A stretch of DNA of 64,000 bases from Shewanella sp. VB17. Lineage in GTDB: Bacteria > Pseudomonadota > Gammaproteobacteria > Enterobacterales > Shewanellaceae. Made by a program: the position numbers and the translations under genes. Location of the stretch: assembly GCF_013248905.1 (NCBI RefSeq), contig NZ_JABRVS010000001.1, forward strand, positions 4,836,001-4,900,000. Direction: 5' to 3'. Shown in pieces: positions 19,344 through 28,581 of this stretch (position 1 is the first letter of the stretch; each line of letters begins with the position of its first letter). Below the pieces are notes generated by a model. That model saw only the letters and a list, made by a program, of their open reading frames with translations. It ran no database searches and was not told the DNA's origin.

Positions 19344-20975
19344 GTGGTATATAAAACGTATCTCATGTTCATCAGCCTAAATCTATTAGCCACTCAGATG
19401 AGTACGGCCGAAGAAAGCATGCAAACAAAAGATGCGTTAACAGAAAAAAAACCACTCGCCAGTATCATTATCACTAGCCATCCCATTTTCGATGAATCTG
19501 CACCTAACAGTTTCTTTATCCACGATTGGGCAAACTACCTGCATATTAACACTCAAGAATCGACAATATTACACAAACTCACCTTTACCGAAAACAGCAA
19601 AGTCAGTCAAAAAGATATCGATGAAGCACTACGAAATTTAAGGTACGAGCCTTATATTCGTGATGCAAAAATCAGTTTTGCAGAGCGAGCACCCGATGCC
19701 GATACCCCTGATGAGGGGGAAATAATCTTAGTTGAGACATGGGATAACTGGTCATTGCTGCCCACCATCAGTCTAAGCCGTAGTGGTGGTGACAGTAAGT
19801 TTTCTGTCGGTTTAAAAGAAGACAATTTACTCGGACTCGGTATACGAACACGTATAAAATATAGCTCTGACAACGACAGAACAGGTTACAAATTTTCGGT
19901 TCAATCACCACTGGATAGATTAATAAAACACTCCACAATAGCAATCAGCTTTCAAGATAACAGCGATGGTCAAGCGACTCAGCTGCAATTTGATAAGCCT
20001 TTCTACACATTAGATTCTAGCAATATGTACTCTGTGAGCTATCTTGATGAGCTCAAGACTGACACCATGAGACAAAATGGCATGGACATCAACGAATTTT
20101 CGCATCAACAGGACTTTGTTAATCTGCAATACGGTTGGCGTACCAATAAAACCAGCAACTCCCGCACTCGCATCATCACTGGCATCACTCAGGACAAAAG
20201 TGAGTTTGCTCGTTTAGCTTCTTATCCAAACACTGAAATCCCTCAAAATAGAGATTTTCTCTACCCTTGGGTCGCTTATGAGTACCTACAGGACAACTAT
20301 AAGGTCCTCAACAATATCTACTTAATTAACTATAATGAAGACTTCAATTTAGGTTGGCATCACTATTTAAAGTTAGGGTTGGAAACCGAAGATCTAAACA
20401 ACACATCAATTGGTTACCATATTAACTGGCGAACAACGCGAGGCTATCAACATAATAAAGACTTATTGCTGCTTTCTTTCGACAGCTCTAGCATATTCGC
20501 CACCAGCCAAAAAGATTTTTATCAGGTTAATGCTATGGCTGAATACTTTTATCACATTTCACCTAAATGGACAGCCTACGCTAAAACGCGATTAAGCACA
20601 TCGAAGAATAACTATCTCGATAAAACCTTCGCGCTGGGTGATGAAACTGGGATCCGCGGTTATCCTAACGACTATCAATATGGTGATAATCAATGGCTAT
20701 TTACCGCTGAAATACGTAACTATCCTGATATCAACCTCTATCAACTCGCTGACTTAGGCTGGGCGGCGTTTATTGATGTCGGTCAAGCAACTGGCGGACC
20801 GGATGAAAATAATGAAGTGTCAGATCCCATCGGCAGTATCGGGATCGGTGCCCGTATTTACTCATCACGTTCAAGTTATGGCAATATCGCCCATATTGAT
20901 ATTAGCTTGCCCTTCACCACAGGCGCTGAAGTTAACGAATGGGAGTGGAGTTTTCAAGTCAGAAACCGTTTCTGA
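19344..20975 (+). CDS. Omp85/TamA-like outer-membrane protein with POTRA-like domain
   Basis: Short signal peptide (to about STA|EE). A soluble region (~25-140) contains a POTRA-like element (THKLTF-x-ENSKVSQKDIDEALRNLRYEPYI). It is followed by a 16-strand-type barrel ending NEWEWSFQVRNRF with terminal Phe. The Omp85 lid-loop motif appears as GIRGYP (family [V/I]RG[F/Y]). It has only one or two POTRA-like domains, so it is not BamA or TamA. It starts at GTG 19344 with AAAGGTG upstream. Role unknown; likely protein or lipid translocation at the outer membrane. Confidence 0.78.
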   Translation: MVYKTYLMFISLNLLATQMSTAEESMQTKDALTEKKPLASIIITSHPIFDESAPNSFFIHDWANYLHINTQESTILHKLTFTENSKVSQKDIDEALRNLRYEPYIRDAKISFAERAPDADTPDEGEIILVETWDNWSLLPTISLSRSGGDSKFSVGLKEDNLLGLGIRTRIKYSSDNDRTGYKFSVQSPLDRLIKHSTIAISFQDNSDGQATQLQFDKPFYTLDSSNMYSVSYLDELKTDTMRQNGMDINEFSHQQDFVNLQYGWRTNKTSNSRTRIITGITQDKSEFARLASYPNTEIPQNRDFLYPWVAYEYLQDNYKVLNNIYLINYNEDFNLGWHHYLKLGLETEDLNNTSIGYHINWRTTRGYQHNKDLLLLSFDSSSIFATSQKDFYQVNAMAEYFYHISPKWTAYAKTRLSTSKNNYLDKTFALGDETGIRGYPNDYQYGDNQWLFTAEIRNYPDINLYQLADLGWAAFIDVGQATGGPDENNEVSDPIGSIGIGARIYSSRSSYGNIAHIDISLPFTTGAEVNEWEWSFQVRNRF

Positions 20976-21055
20976 CTCTATTTCTCTAATTAATCCTTAA
21001 GCTGTGATAAATTATCATCTGATAAGTTAATCATTTACTGGCTAAGCGAGAGAAG

Positions 21056-21769
21056 ATGAAAACGATAGTGATAACAGGAACAAGTCGCCGATTAGGGCGT
21101 TTTTTGGTTGAACAATTTATTGAGCAAGGCGATAGAGTATTTGCTATTTCTCGAGGTGACCAACAAGACGTTCCTGCAATAGAGGCGGCACATTTCCATT
21201 CAGTTCAAATTGATGGTTACAACAAAACAGGTGTCGACCAAGCGGTTGCTACTATTAAGTCTCAAGTTGACCGTATCGATCTGCTGATAAACAATGCTTC
21301 TGTCTTCAAGCCAGATCCCCAAGATGGCCAGGAGATAGAAACCCTATTTACCGAATTTTTTCAGATCCATATGCTCTTCCCTAACCTATTAATTAATGAC
21401 CTAATTCCACTCATGTATGATGATATTACCCCTGGATTGGTGATTAATATGACCGATATTTACGCCGAAAATCCCAGTCATGAACATTCACTTTATTGCT
21501 CAACCAAGGCAGGCCTTGAGAACCTAACTCGCTCATTCGCCAAAAAATATGCCCCCGGAATTCGCTGTAATTCTATTATGCCTGGACCGCTCAAATTTCT
21601 CCCCGAACATAGCCAAGCTCAAAAAGAACAGGTACTTAAAGGAACTCTTTTACCGTTCGAAGCAGGCTTTCTTCCTATCTATCAAACCATTGAATTTATG
21701 ATGACCAATTCTTTTGTCACCGGTACTGCCATAAAGGTCGATGGGGGCAGATCGCTCTGCCGCGGCTAA
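21056..21769 (+). CDS. folM: FolM-like dihydromonapterin reductase (SDR)
   Basis: Short-chain dehydrogenase of 237 residues. The cofactor motif is TGTSRRLG (the TGxxRRxG form of FolM/PTR1, not the common TGxxxGxG). NNAS appears near residue 80, and Ser/Tyr/Lys catalysis occurs as YCSTKAGLENLTRSFA. The C-terminal end FVTGTAIKVDGGRSL matches FolM. It would reduce dihydromonapterin to tetrahydromonapterin using NADPH. Good purine-rich site (GAGAGAAG) just before ATG 21056. Confidence 0.8.
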   Translation: MKTIVITGTSRRLGRFLVEQFIEQGDRVFAISRGDQQDVPAIEAAHFHSVQIDGYNKTGVDQAVATIKSQVDRIDLLINNASVFKPDPQDGQEIETLFTEFFQIHMLFPNLLINDLIPLMYDDITPGLVINMTDIYAENPSHEHSLYCSTKAGLENLTRSFAKKYAPGIRCNSIMPGPLKFLPEHSQAQKEQVLKGTLLPFEAGFLPIYQTIEFMMTNSFVTGTAIKVDGGRSLCRG

Positions 21770-21887
21770 AATCCAGTGGGCTGATCCATCTTGCCAGAGC
21801 TCATGAATGGGTAAAGGTTGCATAATGCAAGAACCATTAACAACCTTAAAATCGACCACTGCTCGATATTAACCTTATCTCGGCTTA

Positions 21888-22724
21888 TTAACGTAAATGA
21901 TCAGCATGAAAGCGTAAATGATCTTCAATGAAACTCGCAATAAAATAGTAACTGTGATCATAGCCTTCACGGAAGTTTAGCACTAACGGATAACCACTCA
22001 CACTCGCGGCAGCTTGAAGCATTTCAGGCTTTAACTGCTCAACAAGAAAGTTATCCGCCTCACCTTGATCCACCAAAGCAGGCACAAAATTACTCGCCTG
22101 ACGCATCAAGACGCTGGCATCATATTCTGACCATGTGGCAGTATCTCGGCCTAAATATGCCGTCAACGCCTTCTTACCCCAAGGGCAGTTTATCGGGTTA
22201 CTAATAGGGCTAAATGCAGAAACAGACTGATAACGTCCTGTATTTCTCAGAGCAATCACCAGCGCACCATGTCCACCCATAGAATGCCCAGCAATCGAAC
22301 GTTTATCACTAACAGGAAACATCGACTCCACCAGCTTTGGCAGCTCATCGACAACGTAATCATACATGTGATAATGACGATTCCAAGGCGCCTGAGTCGC
22401 GTTAACATAAAACCCCGCGCCTTTACCCAGATCGTAAGCTTCATCGTCGGCAACATCATCGCCTCTTGGACTAGTATCCGGCGCAACGATAGCAATACCA
22501 AGTGAGGCAGCCAGTGCTTGTACACCCGCTTTTTGCATAAAATTCTCATCGCTACAGGTCAAACCTGACAGCCAGTATAAGACGGGGACCTTTTCACCGT
22601 TTGAGGCTTGTGGTGGCAAATAGATAGCAAATCTCATGTCGCAATTTAACACTCTCGAACGGTGGCTATATTGTTTATGCCAACCGCCAAAACTCTTATT
22701 AACACTCAAATTTTCAATTGTCAC
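21888..22724 (-). CDS. fghA: S-formylglutathione hydrolase
   Basis: Esterase D-type alpha/beta hydrolase of 278 residues, converting S-formylglutathione to formate and glutathione. Nucleophile Ser148 in GHSMGGHGALV; His in EGYDHSYYF; YWLSGLTCSDENF is the family's conserved N-terminal block. It follows frmA on the same strand (87 bases apart), so the two consecutive steps of formaldehyde detoxification form an operon. Confidence 0.94.
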   Translation of the reverse strand: MTIENLSVNKSFGGWHKQYSHRSRVLNCDMRFAIYLPPQASNGEKVPVLYWLSGLTCSDENFMQKAGVQALAASLGIAIVAPDTSPRGDDVADDEAYDLGKGAGFYVNATQAPWNRHYHMYDYVVDELPKLVESMFPVSDKRSIAGHSMGGHGALVIALRNTGRYQSVSAFSPISNPINCPWGKKALTAYLGRDTATWSEYDASVLMRQASNFVPALVDQGEADNFLVEQLKPEMLQAAASVSGYPLVLNFREGYDHSYYFIASFIEDHLRFHADHLR

Positions 22725-22811
22725 AGGTAAATCTCCTAAATCGCTCCAACCCAGCAGGTGCTGCCACCAGCTAAACTGGAGTGAGAGGATGAATTGTATT
22801 TAGTTATTTAA

Positions 22812-23942
22812 CTACTTATCGAAATGAATAACGCTGCGTATACTCTTACCTTCATGCATAAGATCAAAGGCTTCATTCACTTGTTCAAGGCCCATTGTAT
22901 GGGTGATAAAATCACTCAACTTAAACTCACCAGCCAAGTAACGCTCAACATATTCAGGTAATTCAGAACGACCTTTCACGCCGCCAAATGCAGATCCTCT
23001 CCAGACTCGGCCGGTGACCAGTTGAAATGGGCGAGTTGAGATCTCTTGGCCTGCACCGGCAACACCAATAACGACAGATTCCCCCCAACCTTTATGACAA
23101 CATTCTAATGCAGAACGCATCACGTTCACGTTGCCAATACATTCAAACGAATAATCCACGCCACCATCGGTCAACTCAACAATCACGTCTTGAATTGGCT
23201 TATCGTGATCTTTAGGGTTGATGCAATCAGTCGCACCCAGTTTTCGGGCGAGTTCGAACTTACTTTCATTAATATCGATAACGATGATCCGCGCCGCTTT
23301 TGCCATGGTTGCACCAATAACGGCTGATAGGCCAATACCACCCATGCCAAAAATAGCCACCGTTGCGCCCTCTTCGACTTTGGCCGTATTCATCACCGCT
23401 CCCATCCCAGTGGTGACACCACAACCGAGTAGACAAACCTCTTCAAGCGGCGCCTCAGGATTGACCTTAGCTAATGATATTTCAGGCAACACGGTATACT
23501 CAGAAAAAGTCGATGTCCCCATGTAATGGTAAATTATCTGACCATCTTTCGAAAAACGGCTAGTACCATCTGGCATTAGCCCTTTACCTTGCGTGGCGCG
23601 AATTTTCTGACACAGGTTAGTCTTACCTGATAGACAGAATTTACACTCACCACATTCAGGTGTATAAAGTGGAATAACATGGTCGCCCACTTGAACGCTA
23701 GTCACACCGACACCGATAGATTCAACGATCCCACCACCTTCGTGACCTAAAATACAAGGGAATATCCCTTCTGGATCATCACCAGAAAGCGTAAAAGCAT
23801 CGGTATGGCATACACCTGAGGCAATCACCTTGATACGGACTTCACCTGCTTGCGGTGGCATGACATCCACGATTTCCATAGAAAGTGGCTCACCTACAGC
23901 CCAAGCAACTGCCGCTTTCGATTTAATAATTTGCCCTGTCAT
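22812..23942 (-). CDS. frmA: S-(hydroxymethyl)glutathione dehydrogenase / class III alcohol dehydrogenase
   Basis: Zinc- and NAD-dependent oxidation of hydroxymethylglutathione (formaldehyde adduct). Catalytic zinc ligand Cys45 (SGVCHTDAF) and the GHEGGGIVESIG block. Structural zinc cysteines in ECGECKFCLSGKTNLC, and the Rossmann motif GMGGIGLS. Start at 23942 (MTGQIIKSKAA) is preferred: AGGA precedes it and family proteins begin there, whereas the ATG at 23984 would add a non-family 14-residue leader. First gene of the frmA-fghA unit, with a divergent LysR upstream. Confidence 0.95.
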   Translation of the reverse strand: MTGQIIKSKAAVAWAVGEPLSMEIVDVMPPQAGEVRIKVIASGVCHTDAFTLSGDDPEGIFPCILGHEGGGIVESIGVGVTSVQVGDHVIPLYTPECGECKFCLSGKTNLCQKIRATQGKGLMPDGTSRFSKDGQIIYHYMGTSTFSEYTVLPEISLAKVNPEAPLEEVCLLGCGVTTGMGAVMNTAKVEEGATVAIFGMGGIGLSAVIGATMAKAARIIVIDINESKFELARKLGATDCINPKDHDKPIQDVIVELTDGGVDYSFECIGNVNVMRSALECCHKGWGESVVIGVAGAGQEISTRPFQLVTGRVWRGSAFGGVKGRSELPEYVERYLAGEFKLSDFITHTMGLEQVNEAFDLMHEGKSIRSVIHFDK

Positions 23943-24061
23943 CGATATATCCTCACTGTATAAAATCAACAAGTCGTCATTCACTCACGACCACTGTCAC
24001 GATGACAAAGATTATATCCAAGCTACAAAAAATAATAATCCCATCCCAGTACAAATAACTT

Positions 24062-24075
24062 TTACCATATGGTAA
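24062..24075. promoter_or_regulatory. 14-bp perfect palindrome, candidate LysR operator
   Basis: TTACCATATGGTAA lies in the 316-base divergent region between frmA and the LysR gene, about 120 bases before the frmA start. The rest of that region shows no other obvious element. Operator function is inferred from symmetry and position. Confidence 0.5.
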
Positions 24076-24258
24076 TAATCAGCAATGAAGATTGGCTTAA
24101 TTCAGCAACACCTTTTACTATACCCAAACCATCTCAGCCATCCTATGAGAACGATGAAGCATGTATCTTGAAGTGGCTTGCACATAGAAATAATCATTAG
24201 CGCTAAATTTCAATTCACCCATTTTAGCGTAATCACTCAAGCGGTTAAGGAGACAAAT

Positions 24259-25128
24259 ATGTTGCATTGGGAAGGCGTAAGCGAATTTGTCGCCGTTGCA
24301 GAAACCGAGAGTTTTACTCAAGCAGCGCAGCGCCTAGGAATATCGACGGCGCAGGTCAGTAGGCAAGTTAGCGCACTCGAAATCCGCTTGGCCACCAAAC
24401 TATTTCACCGCACAACACGTAAAGTATCGACCACAGAAGTCGGCCGGATATATTACCAACATTGCCGGCAAGTATTAGATGGTTTAGAGGAAGCAGAACG
24501 CGTCATCACTAACTTACAGAGCTCACCCAGAGGAACACTCAAAATTACCGCCCCCGTCACTTATGGCGAGAAAACACTTGCCCCTTTAATCAACGATTTT
24601 ATTGCTCAATACCCAGAGCTCGAAGTCAAAATCAATTTAACCAACCAAAAAATTGATCTCATCGATGAAGGCTATGACCTTGCTATTCGCTTAGGTCAAC
24701 TTGAAGACTCGACCATGATGGCTAAAAAGCTCAGCACCCGTACGCTCTATGTCTGCGCATCACCTCGCTACATCGACACGTTCGGCATTCCCCATTCACT
24801 GTCAGAGCTCAATCAGCATAATTGTCTATTAGGTACCATTGATTACTGGCGATTTCAAGAAAACGGTAAAACCAGAAACATCCGAGTTAAAGGCAGCCTG
24901 AATTGTAACAGCGGCCATGCATTGGTTGATGCTGCATTAAAGGGGATCGGGATCATTCAACTCCCCGACTACTATATCATCCCCTATTTAGCAGATGGTC
25001 GACTGGTGCCTTTACTTGAAAATAACAGCCAGCCCGATGCTGGGATCTGGGCCCTCTATCCTCATAACAGACACCTATCACCAAAAGTGCGCATGCTCCT
25101 CGATTATTTAAGCGAGGCGTTAACTTAA
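24259..25128 (+). CDS. LysR-family regulator, divergent from frmA-fghA
   Basis: 289 residues from ATG 24259 (MLHWEGVSEFVAVAE), with AAGGAG seven bases upstream. An ATG at 24178 would add 27 non-family residues. N-terminal HTH (ESFTQAAQRLGISTAQVSRQVSALEIRLATKLFHRTTRK) and a LysR effector domain of the CrgA/DsdC-like group (GTLKITAPVTYGEKTLAPLI). Its position makes it the likely formaldehyde-responsive regulator of frmA-fghA; effector and sites are inferred. Confidence 0.9.
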   Translation: MLHWEGVSEFVAVAETESFTQAAQRLGISTAQVSRQVSALEIRLATKLFHRTTRKVSTTEVGRIYYQHCRQVLDGLEEAERVITNLQSSPRGTLKITAPVTYGEKTLAPLINDFIAQYPELEVKINLTNQKIDLIDEGYDLAIRLGQLEDSTMMAKKLSTRTLYVCASPRYIDTFGIPHSLSELNQHNCLLGTIDYWRFQENGKTRNIRVKGSLNCNSGHALVDAALKGIGIIQLPDYYIIPYLADGRLVPLLENNSQPDAGIWALYPHNRHLSPKVRMLLDYLSEALT

Positions 25129-25190
25129 GTTCATTCCTTTCAGCTTGTTTATGCCTACAATCCAGCTTTGATGATGTGAATAATCAGTGG

Positions 25191-25260
25191 CAAGTCTCTT
25201 TTTAGGTTGGGGTCATTGGGCAGGTTTGATGTTTATTGCTTGCAGCAGGTGCCGTACAAG
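25191..25260. repeat. Dispersed intergenic repeat, copy 1
   Basis: Imperfect copy of the segment also seen at 26128-26240 and 37271-37325 (shared core: CTCTTTT..., TTGGG-TCAT-GGGC-GGTTTG-TGTT). In copies 1 and 2 a GCAGCAGGTGCCGTACAAG / GCTGTGGGTGCCGTGCAAG element follows. It lies between the LysR gene and vapC. Confidence 0.6.
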
Positions 25261-25295
25261 GTCTTGCATGTTCCAGAATACAGATTTCTATGACA

Positions 25296-25694
25296 TTAAA
25301 TCCAATTTTCGACCCGCAAACCATCTACGCGAACAAACTCTTTTTCATTGTTTGTCACTATGATTAAAGCTTCACTTCTAGCGTGAGCAGCAATATGAGA
25401 ATCATTAACCCCGATAGGTGTCCCCTTCCGTTCTAAATCTGCTCGAATATCACCATAATGAAATGCGGCCTTCTCTCCATAATCCAACACATCAAGGCGC
25501 GAAATAAAATCTTCAACGATCCGTAAATTATGCTCTGAATTTGTGCTTTTCGATGCTCCGTGTAATAGCTCTGCTAACGTGATAGAACTTATGCATAATT
25601 GTCCTACATGAAGATTAAACGCCTTTAATACTTCCAAAGGTTTTCTCTTGATGACATAAATACAGATGTTGGTATCAAGCATGTATTTATGCAT
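25296..25694 (-). CDS. vapC: VapC-type PIN-domain toxin
   Basis: 132-residue PIN ribonuclease, typically cleaving initiator tRNA or rRNA. Acidic site residues Asp7 (YMLDTNI), Glu42 (TLAELL) and Asp98 (GVNDSHIAAHA), plus the C-terminal TNNEKEF block (often TxNxxxF in VapC), so the active site looks intact. Its ATG abuts the stop of vapB directly. Confidence 0.92.
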   Translation of the reverse strand: MHKYMLDTNICIYVIKRKPLEVLKAFNLHVGQLCISSITLAELLHGASKSTNSEHNLRIVEDFISRLDVLDYGEKAAFHYGDIRADLERKGTPIGVNDSHIAAHARSEALIIVTNNEKEFVRVDGLRVENWI

Positions 25695-25931
25695 TTAGAA
25701 CGATTCCCTATCCGCTTGCTCCTGACTTGCGCGTTCAGTCATGAAATCCTCTGTAACGGAAGTTTGAGACAAGAAAAAACTGTCCCATGTATGTTCAACA
25801 GGTGAAAGTATTCGCTCTTTACCTACCACTCTGACATTGACCTTCTTAATCCCCTCAGGAAAACGACTATCAACTGGTAAACGTACTGCTTGTGTTCGAT
25901 TATTAATAAATACTGATGCTACGCTCATCAT
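25695..25931 (-). CDS. vapB: VapB-type antitoxin
   Basis: 78 residues with an AbrB/SpoVT-like N-terminal DNA-binding half (ASVFINNRTQAVRLPVDSRFPEG, the VapB signature) and an acidic C-terminal toxin-neutralising tail (FMTERASQEQADRESF). Two adjacent ATGs (25931 and 25928); AGAGG precedes both at acceptable spacing. First gene of the vapBC operon, with a probable autoregulatory operator upstream. Confidence 0.9.
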   Translation of the reverse strand: MMSVASVFINNRTQAVRLPVDSRFPEGIKKVNVRVVGKERILSPVEHTWDSFFLSQTSVTEDFMTERASQEQADRESF

Positions 25932-25951
25932 TTAAACCTCTTTTAAAAAGC

Positions 25952-25998
25952 TATATACACACAGTATATACAACGGGAGTATAAAGCAAGTGTATATA
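25952..25998. promoter_or_regulatory. Candidate vapBC operator/promoter
   Basis: TATATACAC (25952-25960) and its inverted partner GTGTATATA (25990-25998), with palindromic GTATATAC (25964-25971) between them, 20-67 bases upstream of vapB. This arrangement fits VapB(C) autorepression. Confidence 0.55.
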
Positions 25999-26042
25999 GT
26001 ATTATGCGACTATGGAGGACTCATAGGCGTAGGTTCGTCATA

Positions 26043-26180
26043 CGTGTAAAAATAGATTCTTCACTAGCCTATATAATTAGGTCGTCATTTTAAATGGCAG
26101 CTGGCTAGCTTGTCAGATAACCCGTTTCAAATCTCTTTTAAGCTTGGGTTCATAGGGCTGGTTTGGTGTTGGGTTAGTCT
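26043..26180 (+). repeat. Copy of the lepB-like gene 3' end and downstream flank
   Basis: Bases 26043-26080 match the last ~12 codons of the signal peptidase gene at 36579-37235 (RKNRFFTSLYN end, at 37199-37235). The match continues into its downstream flank (AAATGGCAGCTGGCTAG, TGTCAGATAAC, TTGGGTTCAT) up to about 37325. No other part of lepB precedes it. Confidence 0.75.
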
Positions 26181-26643
26181 ACCAATAATCATATATTAAA
26201 TTTATCACCTGCTGTGGGTGCCGTGCAAGCGATAGATAACCCTGAAGGTGCGACCTTAAATCACTGACTAAATACCATATAACCTCGACTCAACAGCAAT
26301 AAATGTAATCACCCCCCTTTCCCACTTCATTGGTGGCCCGTATTCGCTGTTGGTATTATCGCCGCCTTGATAATCCAAATCATAATAATTTAAGTTTCGC
26401 TCACTAGGAAGATTGATATGATACATGCTTGCATTACTGAATAAAATGTAGTCATTACTTTCAGACCTTCAAACCCTTCCAAAATAAAAATGACCTAGAA
26501 ATCCCAATATAAACAACTAAAAATAAACGTTTTCAACCAAAAAAAACAACTATAGAAACAGACGTATCAAAATAAGCCATTTACACATCCTTACATTTGA
26601 AATACCATTCGTCAAAAATAACACACCAATCAAAAGTATTAAC
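26181..26643. other. Repeat-bearing intergenic region before lipoprotein pair
   Basis: Bases 26224-26312 match 36188-36276 imperfectly (GCAAGCGATAGATA..., then TGAAG-TG-GACCTT and ACAGCAATAAATGTA). The remainder is AT-rich. No gene seen. Confidence 0.5.
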
Positions 26644-27342
26644 ATGAACAACAATTCAACATTTCTTAGCATTGCCATTGTTTTCACAACAATGTTACTA
26701 ACAGGCTGTGCTAATCGCATTCAAACAGCTATTCCTCTGGACCCGACGTTATTAAAGCATGAAGATGTTAAAATTGGTGTCATTATGTCCAACATCCCAG
26801 AACCTGAAACATACATTGTTGGCGCAGATTGCCTTCTTTGTTACGCTGTCGCTGCTGCGGCAAATTCGTCTTTAGATGAACATTTAAAAACAATTTCAGT
26901 CGACGAGATCAAAACATTAAAACCTGATATTACTCAGTTACTTATAGATAAAGGGATATCAGCTGTCGCACTAGAAGAAAATATTCAAGTCAATAAATTA
27001 AAAAAGTTTAAATCGAAAGAATTGAACGTAGCTCTTAAAGATTATTCAATCTATAAAACTAAAAATATTAATCATCTATTGGTTATCGATGTAACTCAAG
27101 TTGGCGCATTTAGAACTTATTCTTCATATATCCCCACGATGGATCCAGTAGCTACATTCTCTGGATTTGCATACATCATTGATTTATCGACTAATAAGTA
27201 TATTTTATATCGACCTTTCACTAACAGAAAAGCCTCAGATCTCGAATGGGACGAACCGCCAACATTCCCTGGTCTAACAAATTCGCTTTATGAAATCATT
27301 GCGACAGGAAAAGACGCAATTAAAGCTAATTTAACACTCTAA
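26644..27342 (+). CDS. Unrecognised lipoprotein 1 of a pair
   Basis: 232 residues with a clear lipoprotein signal (lipobox LLTGC, Cys 22). The mature part is mixed alpha/beta, KIGVIMSNIPEPE... to GFAYIIDLSTNKYILY, without a motif I recognise. A hydrophobic Ala-rich patch with two Cys (CLLCYAVAAAA) follows residue 60. It ends 48 bases before a second lipoprotein gene, so the two probably work together. The gene is AT-rich compared with core genes and lies among repeats, suggesting transfer. Weak Shine-Dalgarno. Confidence 0.7.
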   Translation: MNNNSTFLSIAIVFTTMLLTGCANRIQTAIPLDPTLLKHEDVKIGVIMSNIPEPETYIVGADCLLCYAVAAAANSSLDEHLKTISVDEIKTLKPDITQLLIDKGISAVALEENIQVNKLKKFKSKELNVALKDYSIYKTKNINHLLVIDVTQVGAFRTYSSYIPTMDPVATFSGFAYIIDLSTNKYILYRPFTNRKASDLEWDEPPTFPGLTNSLYEIIATGKDAIKANLTL

Positions 27343-27349
27343 CCTATCA

Positions 27350-27374
27350 AGGGAGGCCTAACCTCCCTATTTTC
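27350..27374 (+). terminator. Intercistronic hairpin
   Basis: AGGGAGG / CCTCCCT stem (27350-27356 with 27362-27368) followed by ATTTTC, directly after the first lipoprotein stop. It may attenuate the second gene or stabilise the upstream mRNA. Confidence 0.5.
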
Positions 27375-27390
27375 AAACAGAAGCCATATC

Positions 27391-28383
27391 ATGATCAGAA
27401 TCATTTTAATTCTATGCCTATCGTTAATGCTAAGCGCTTGCAGTACACATCAATCAAAAGGTTATGTAAAACGTATAGATAATAGAGTTCAAATCAAAGA
27501 TAACAGTCAGCTGTTTGTCAAAGTACCTACAGGTACTGCAATTTTTATCGGTAAAGCAGCTCCAAATTCAGGTGATATTGGACACCCAAGCATGCTCTAT
27601 CCTGCTATCACTCCAATAGATTTCTTTGCTGCTGTGATCACTCATGCTGCCATTGCTGAGTCAATAAAAAATGACAAAAAAAATAGAGCACAAGATGTCG
27701 CTGATAAAGTCGTAATCCCCTACCGTACATTTATAAAAGATTTAGTCAATCAAGCCCTAATCACTCAACTATCCGATATTGCATTCTCTAAGGGATTTCA
27801 GTTAAAACACTATAAAGACAGCCAATCTGACAAGGATATCGTCCTCGACATAACCCCGATATACCTCCTCAGTCAAAATCAAGACACCCTTACATTAAGA
27901 ACGCAATTTATCGCGTATTATAAGAAAAATGAAAATATTACGCTCAAAAAACGCCCTGTTTTATATCAAAATCAAATTGAAATTTTATCTCCCAAAATAC
28001 ACACTGAAGACCCGACAGAATATTGGTTAAGTAATAATGGTGAGAAACTTCTTGAAACAATGCGCAGCCTGCTTTCCAATACGCTTAAATTGGGAGCGAT
28101 TGAAATTGGCTCAAACAAAATCATCAAAAAAGGTAACGATCAAAATTTTCGCTACGATGATGGAGATATTGTAGCGTTTGAACGTGCTCGTATTATTCAA
28201 GAAGATTGCGAGCAAGTCATCATTCGCACTCTAAGGGGATGGCTGAAATCTATTCCAAGGGAGCGCCTTAAAGGCCAACACCCATGCAATATTAACCAAA
28301 AGCCAAAAATTGATTTGTCTGTCACTGACAAACCTTTCCCTGATCCAATCACAAGCGTTTCAACAACAGATCGAACAATTTAA
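27391..28383 (+). CDS. Unrecognised lipoprotein 2 of a pair
   Basis: 330 residues, lipobox MLSAC (Cys 17). A glycine-rich N-terminal stretch (VPTGTAIFIGKAAPNSGDIG) and a helical alanine segment (FFAAVITHAAIAESI) precede a long beta/alpha region. A basic region near residues 286-295 (GWLKSIPRERLKG) and a low-complexity Pro/Thr tail close the protein. No catalytic motif seen. Same strand and style as the previous lipoprotein, likely one unit. Its 3' flank (28412-28480) is a copy of the lepB-like gene's leader. Confidence 0.7.
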   Translation: MIRIILILCLSLMLSACSTHQSKGYVKRIDNRVQIKDNSQLFVKVPTGTAIFIGKAAPNSGDIGHPSMLYPAITPIDFFAAVITHAAIAESIKNDKKNRAQDVADKVVIPYRTFIKDLVNQALITQLSDIAFSKGFQLKHYKDSQSDKDIVLDITPIYLLSQNQDTLTLRTQFIAYYKKNENITLKKRPVLYQNQIEILSPKIHTEDPTEYWLSNNGEKLLETMRSLLSNTLKLGAIEIGSNKIIKKGNDQNFRYDDGDIVAFERARIIQEDCEQVIIRTLRGWLKSIPRERLKGQHPCNINQKPKIDLSVTDKPFPDPITSVSTTDRTI

Positions 28384-28411
28384 AAATACATATTTAGTAA
28401 CATTCCAGCTG

Positions 28412-28480
28412 TGAACTTTTTACTATTTCGATGGCCTACCAATACAAGCCCATTAATGGAATAACAAAAAGAGAAGGCAC
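28412..28480 (+). repeat. Copy of the lepB-like gene leader
   Basis: Matches 36507-36572, the 5' flank of the signal peptidase gene: GAACTTTTTAC at the start, then TACCAATACAAGCC, then AGTAACAAA/AATAACAAA and AAGG-CAC. Here no lepB follows. Confidence 0.7.
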
Positions 28481-28581
28481 AGGCATAATTTCATATACGA
28501 AATCATTTTACATTAGCTGTTCTAAAGCAAAAACCTTATTCAGCTTACTTGACTTTTAATCTGCGAAAATGATTTTGGGGC

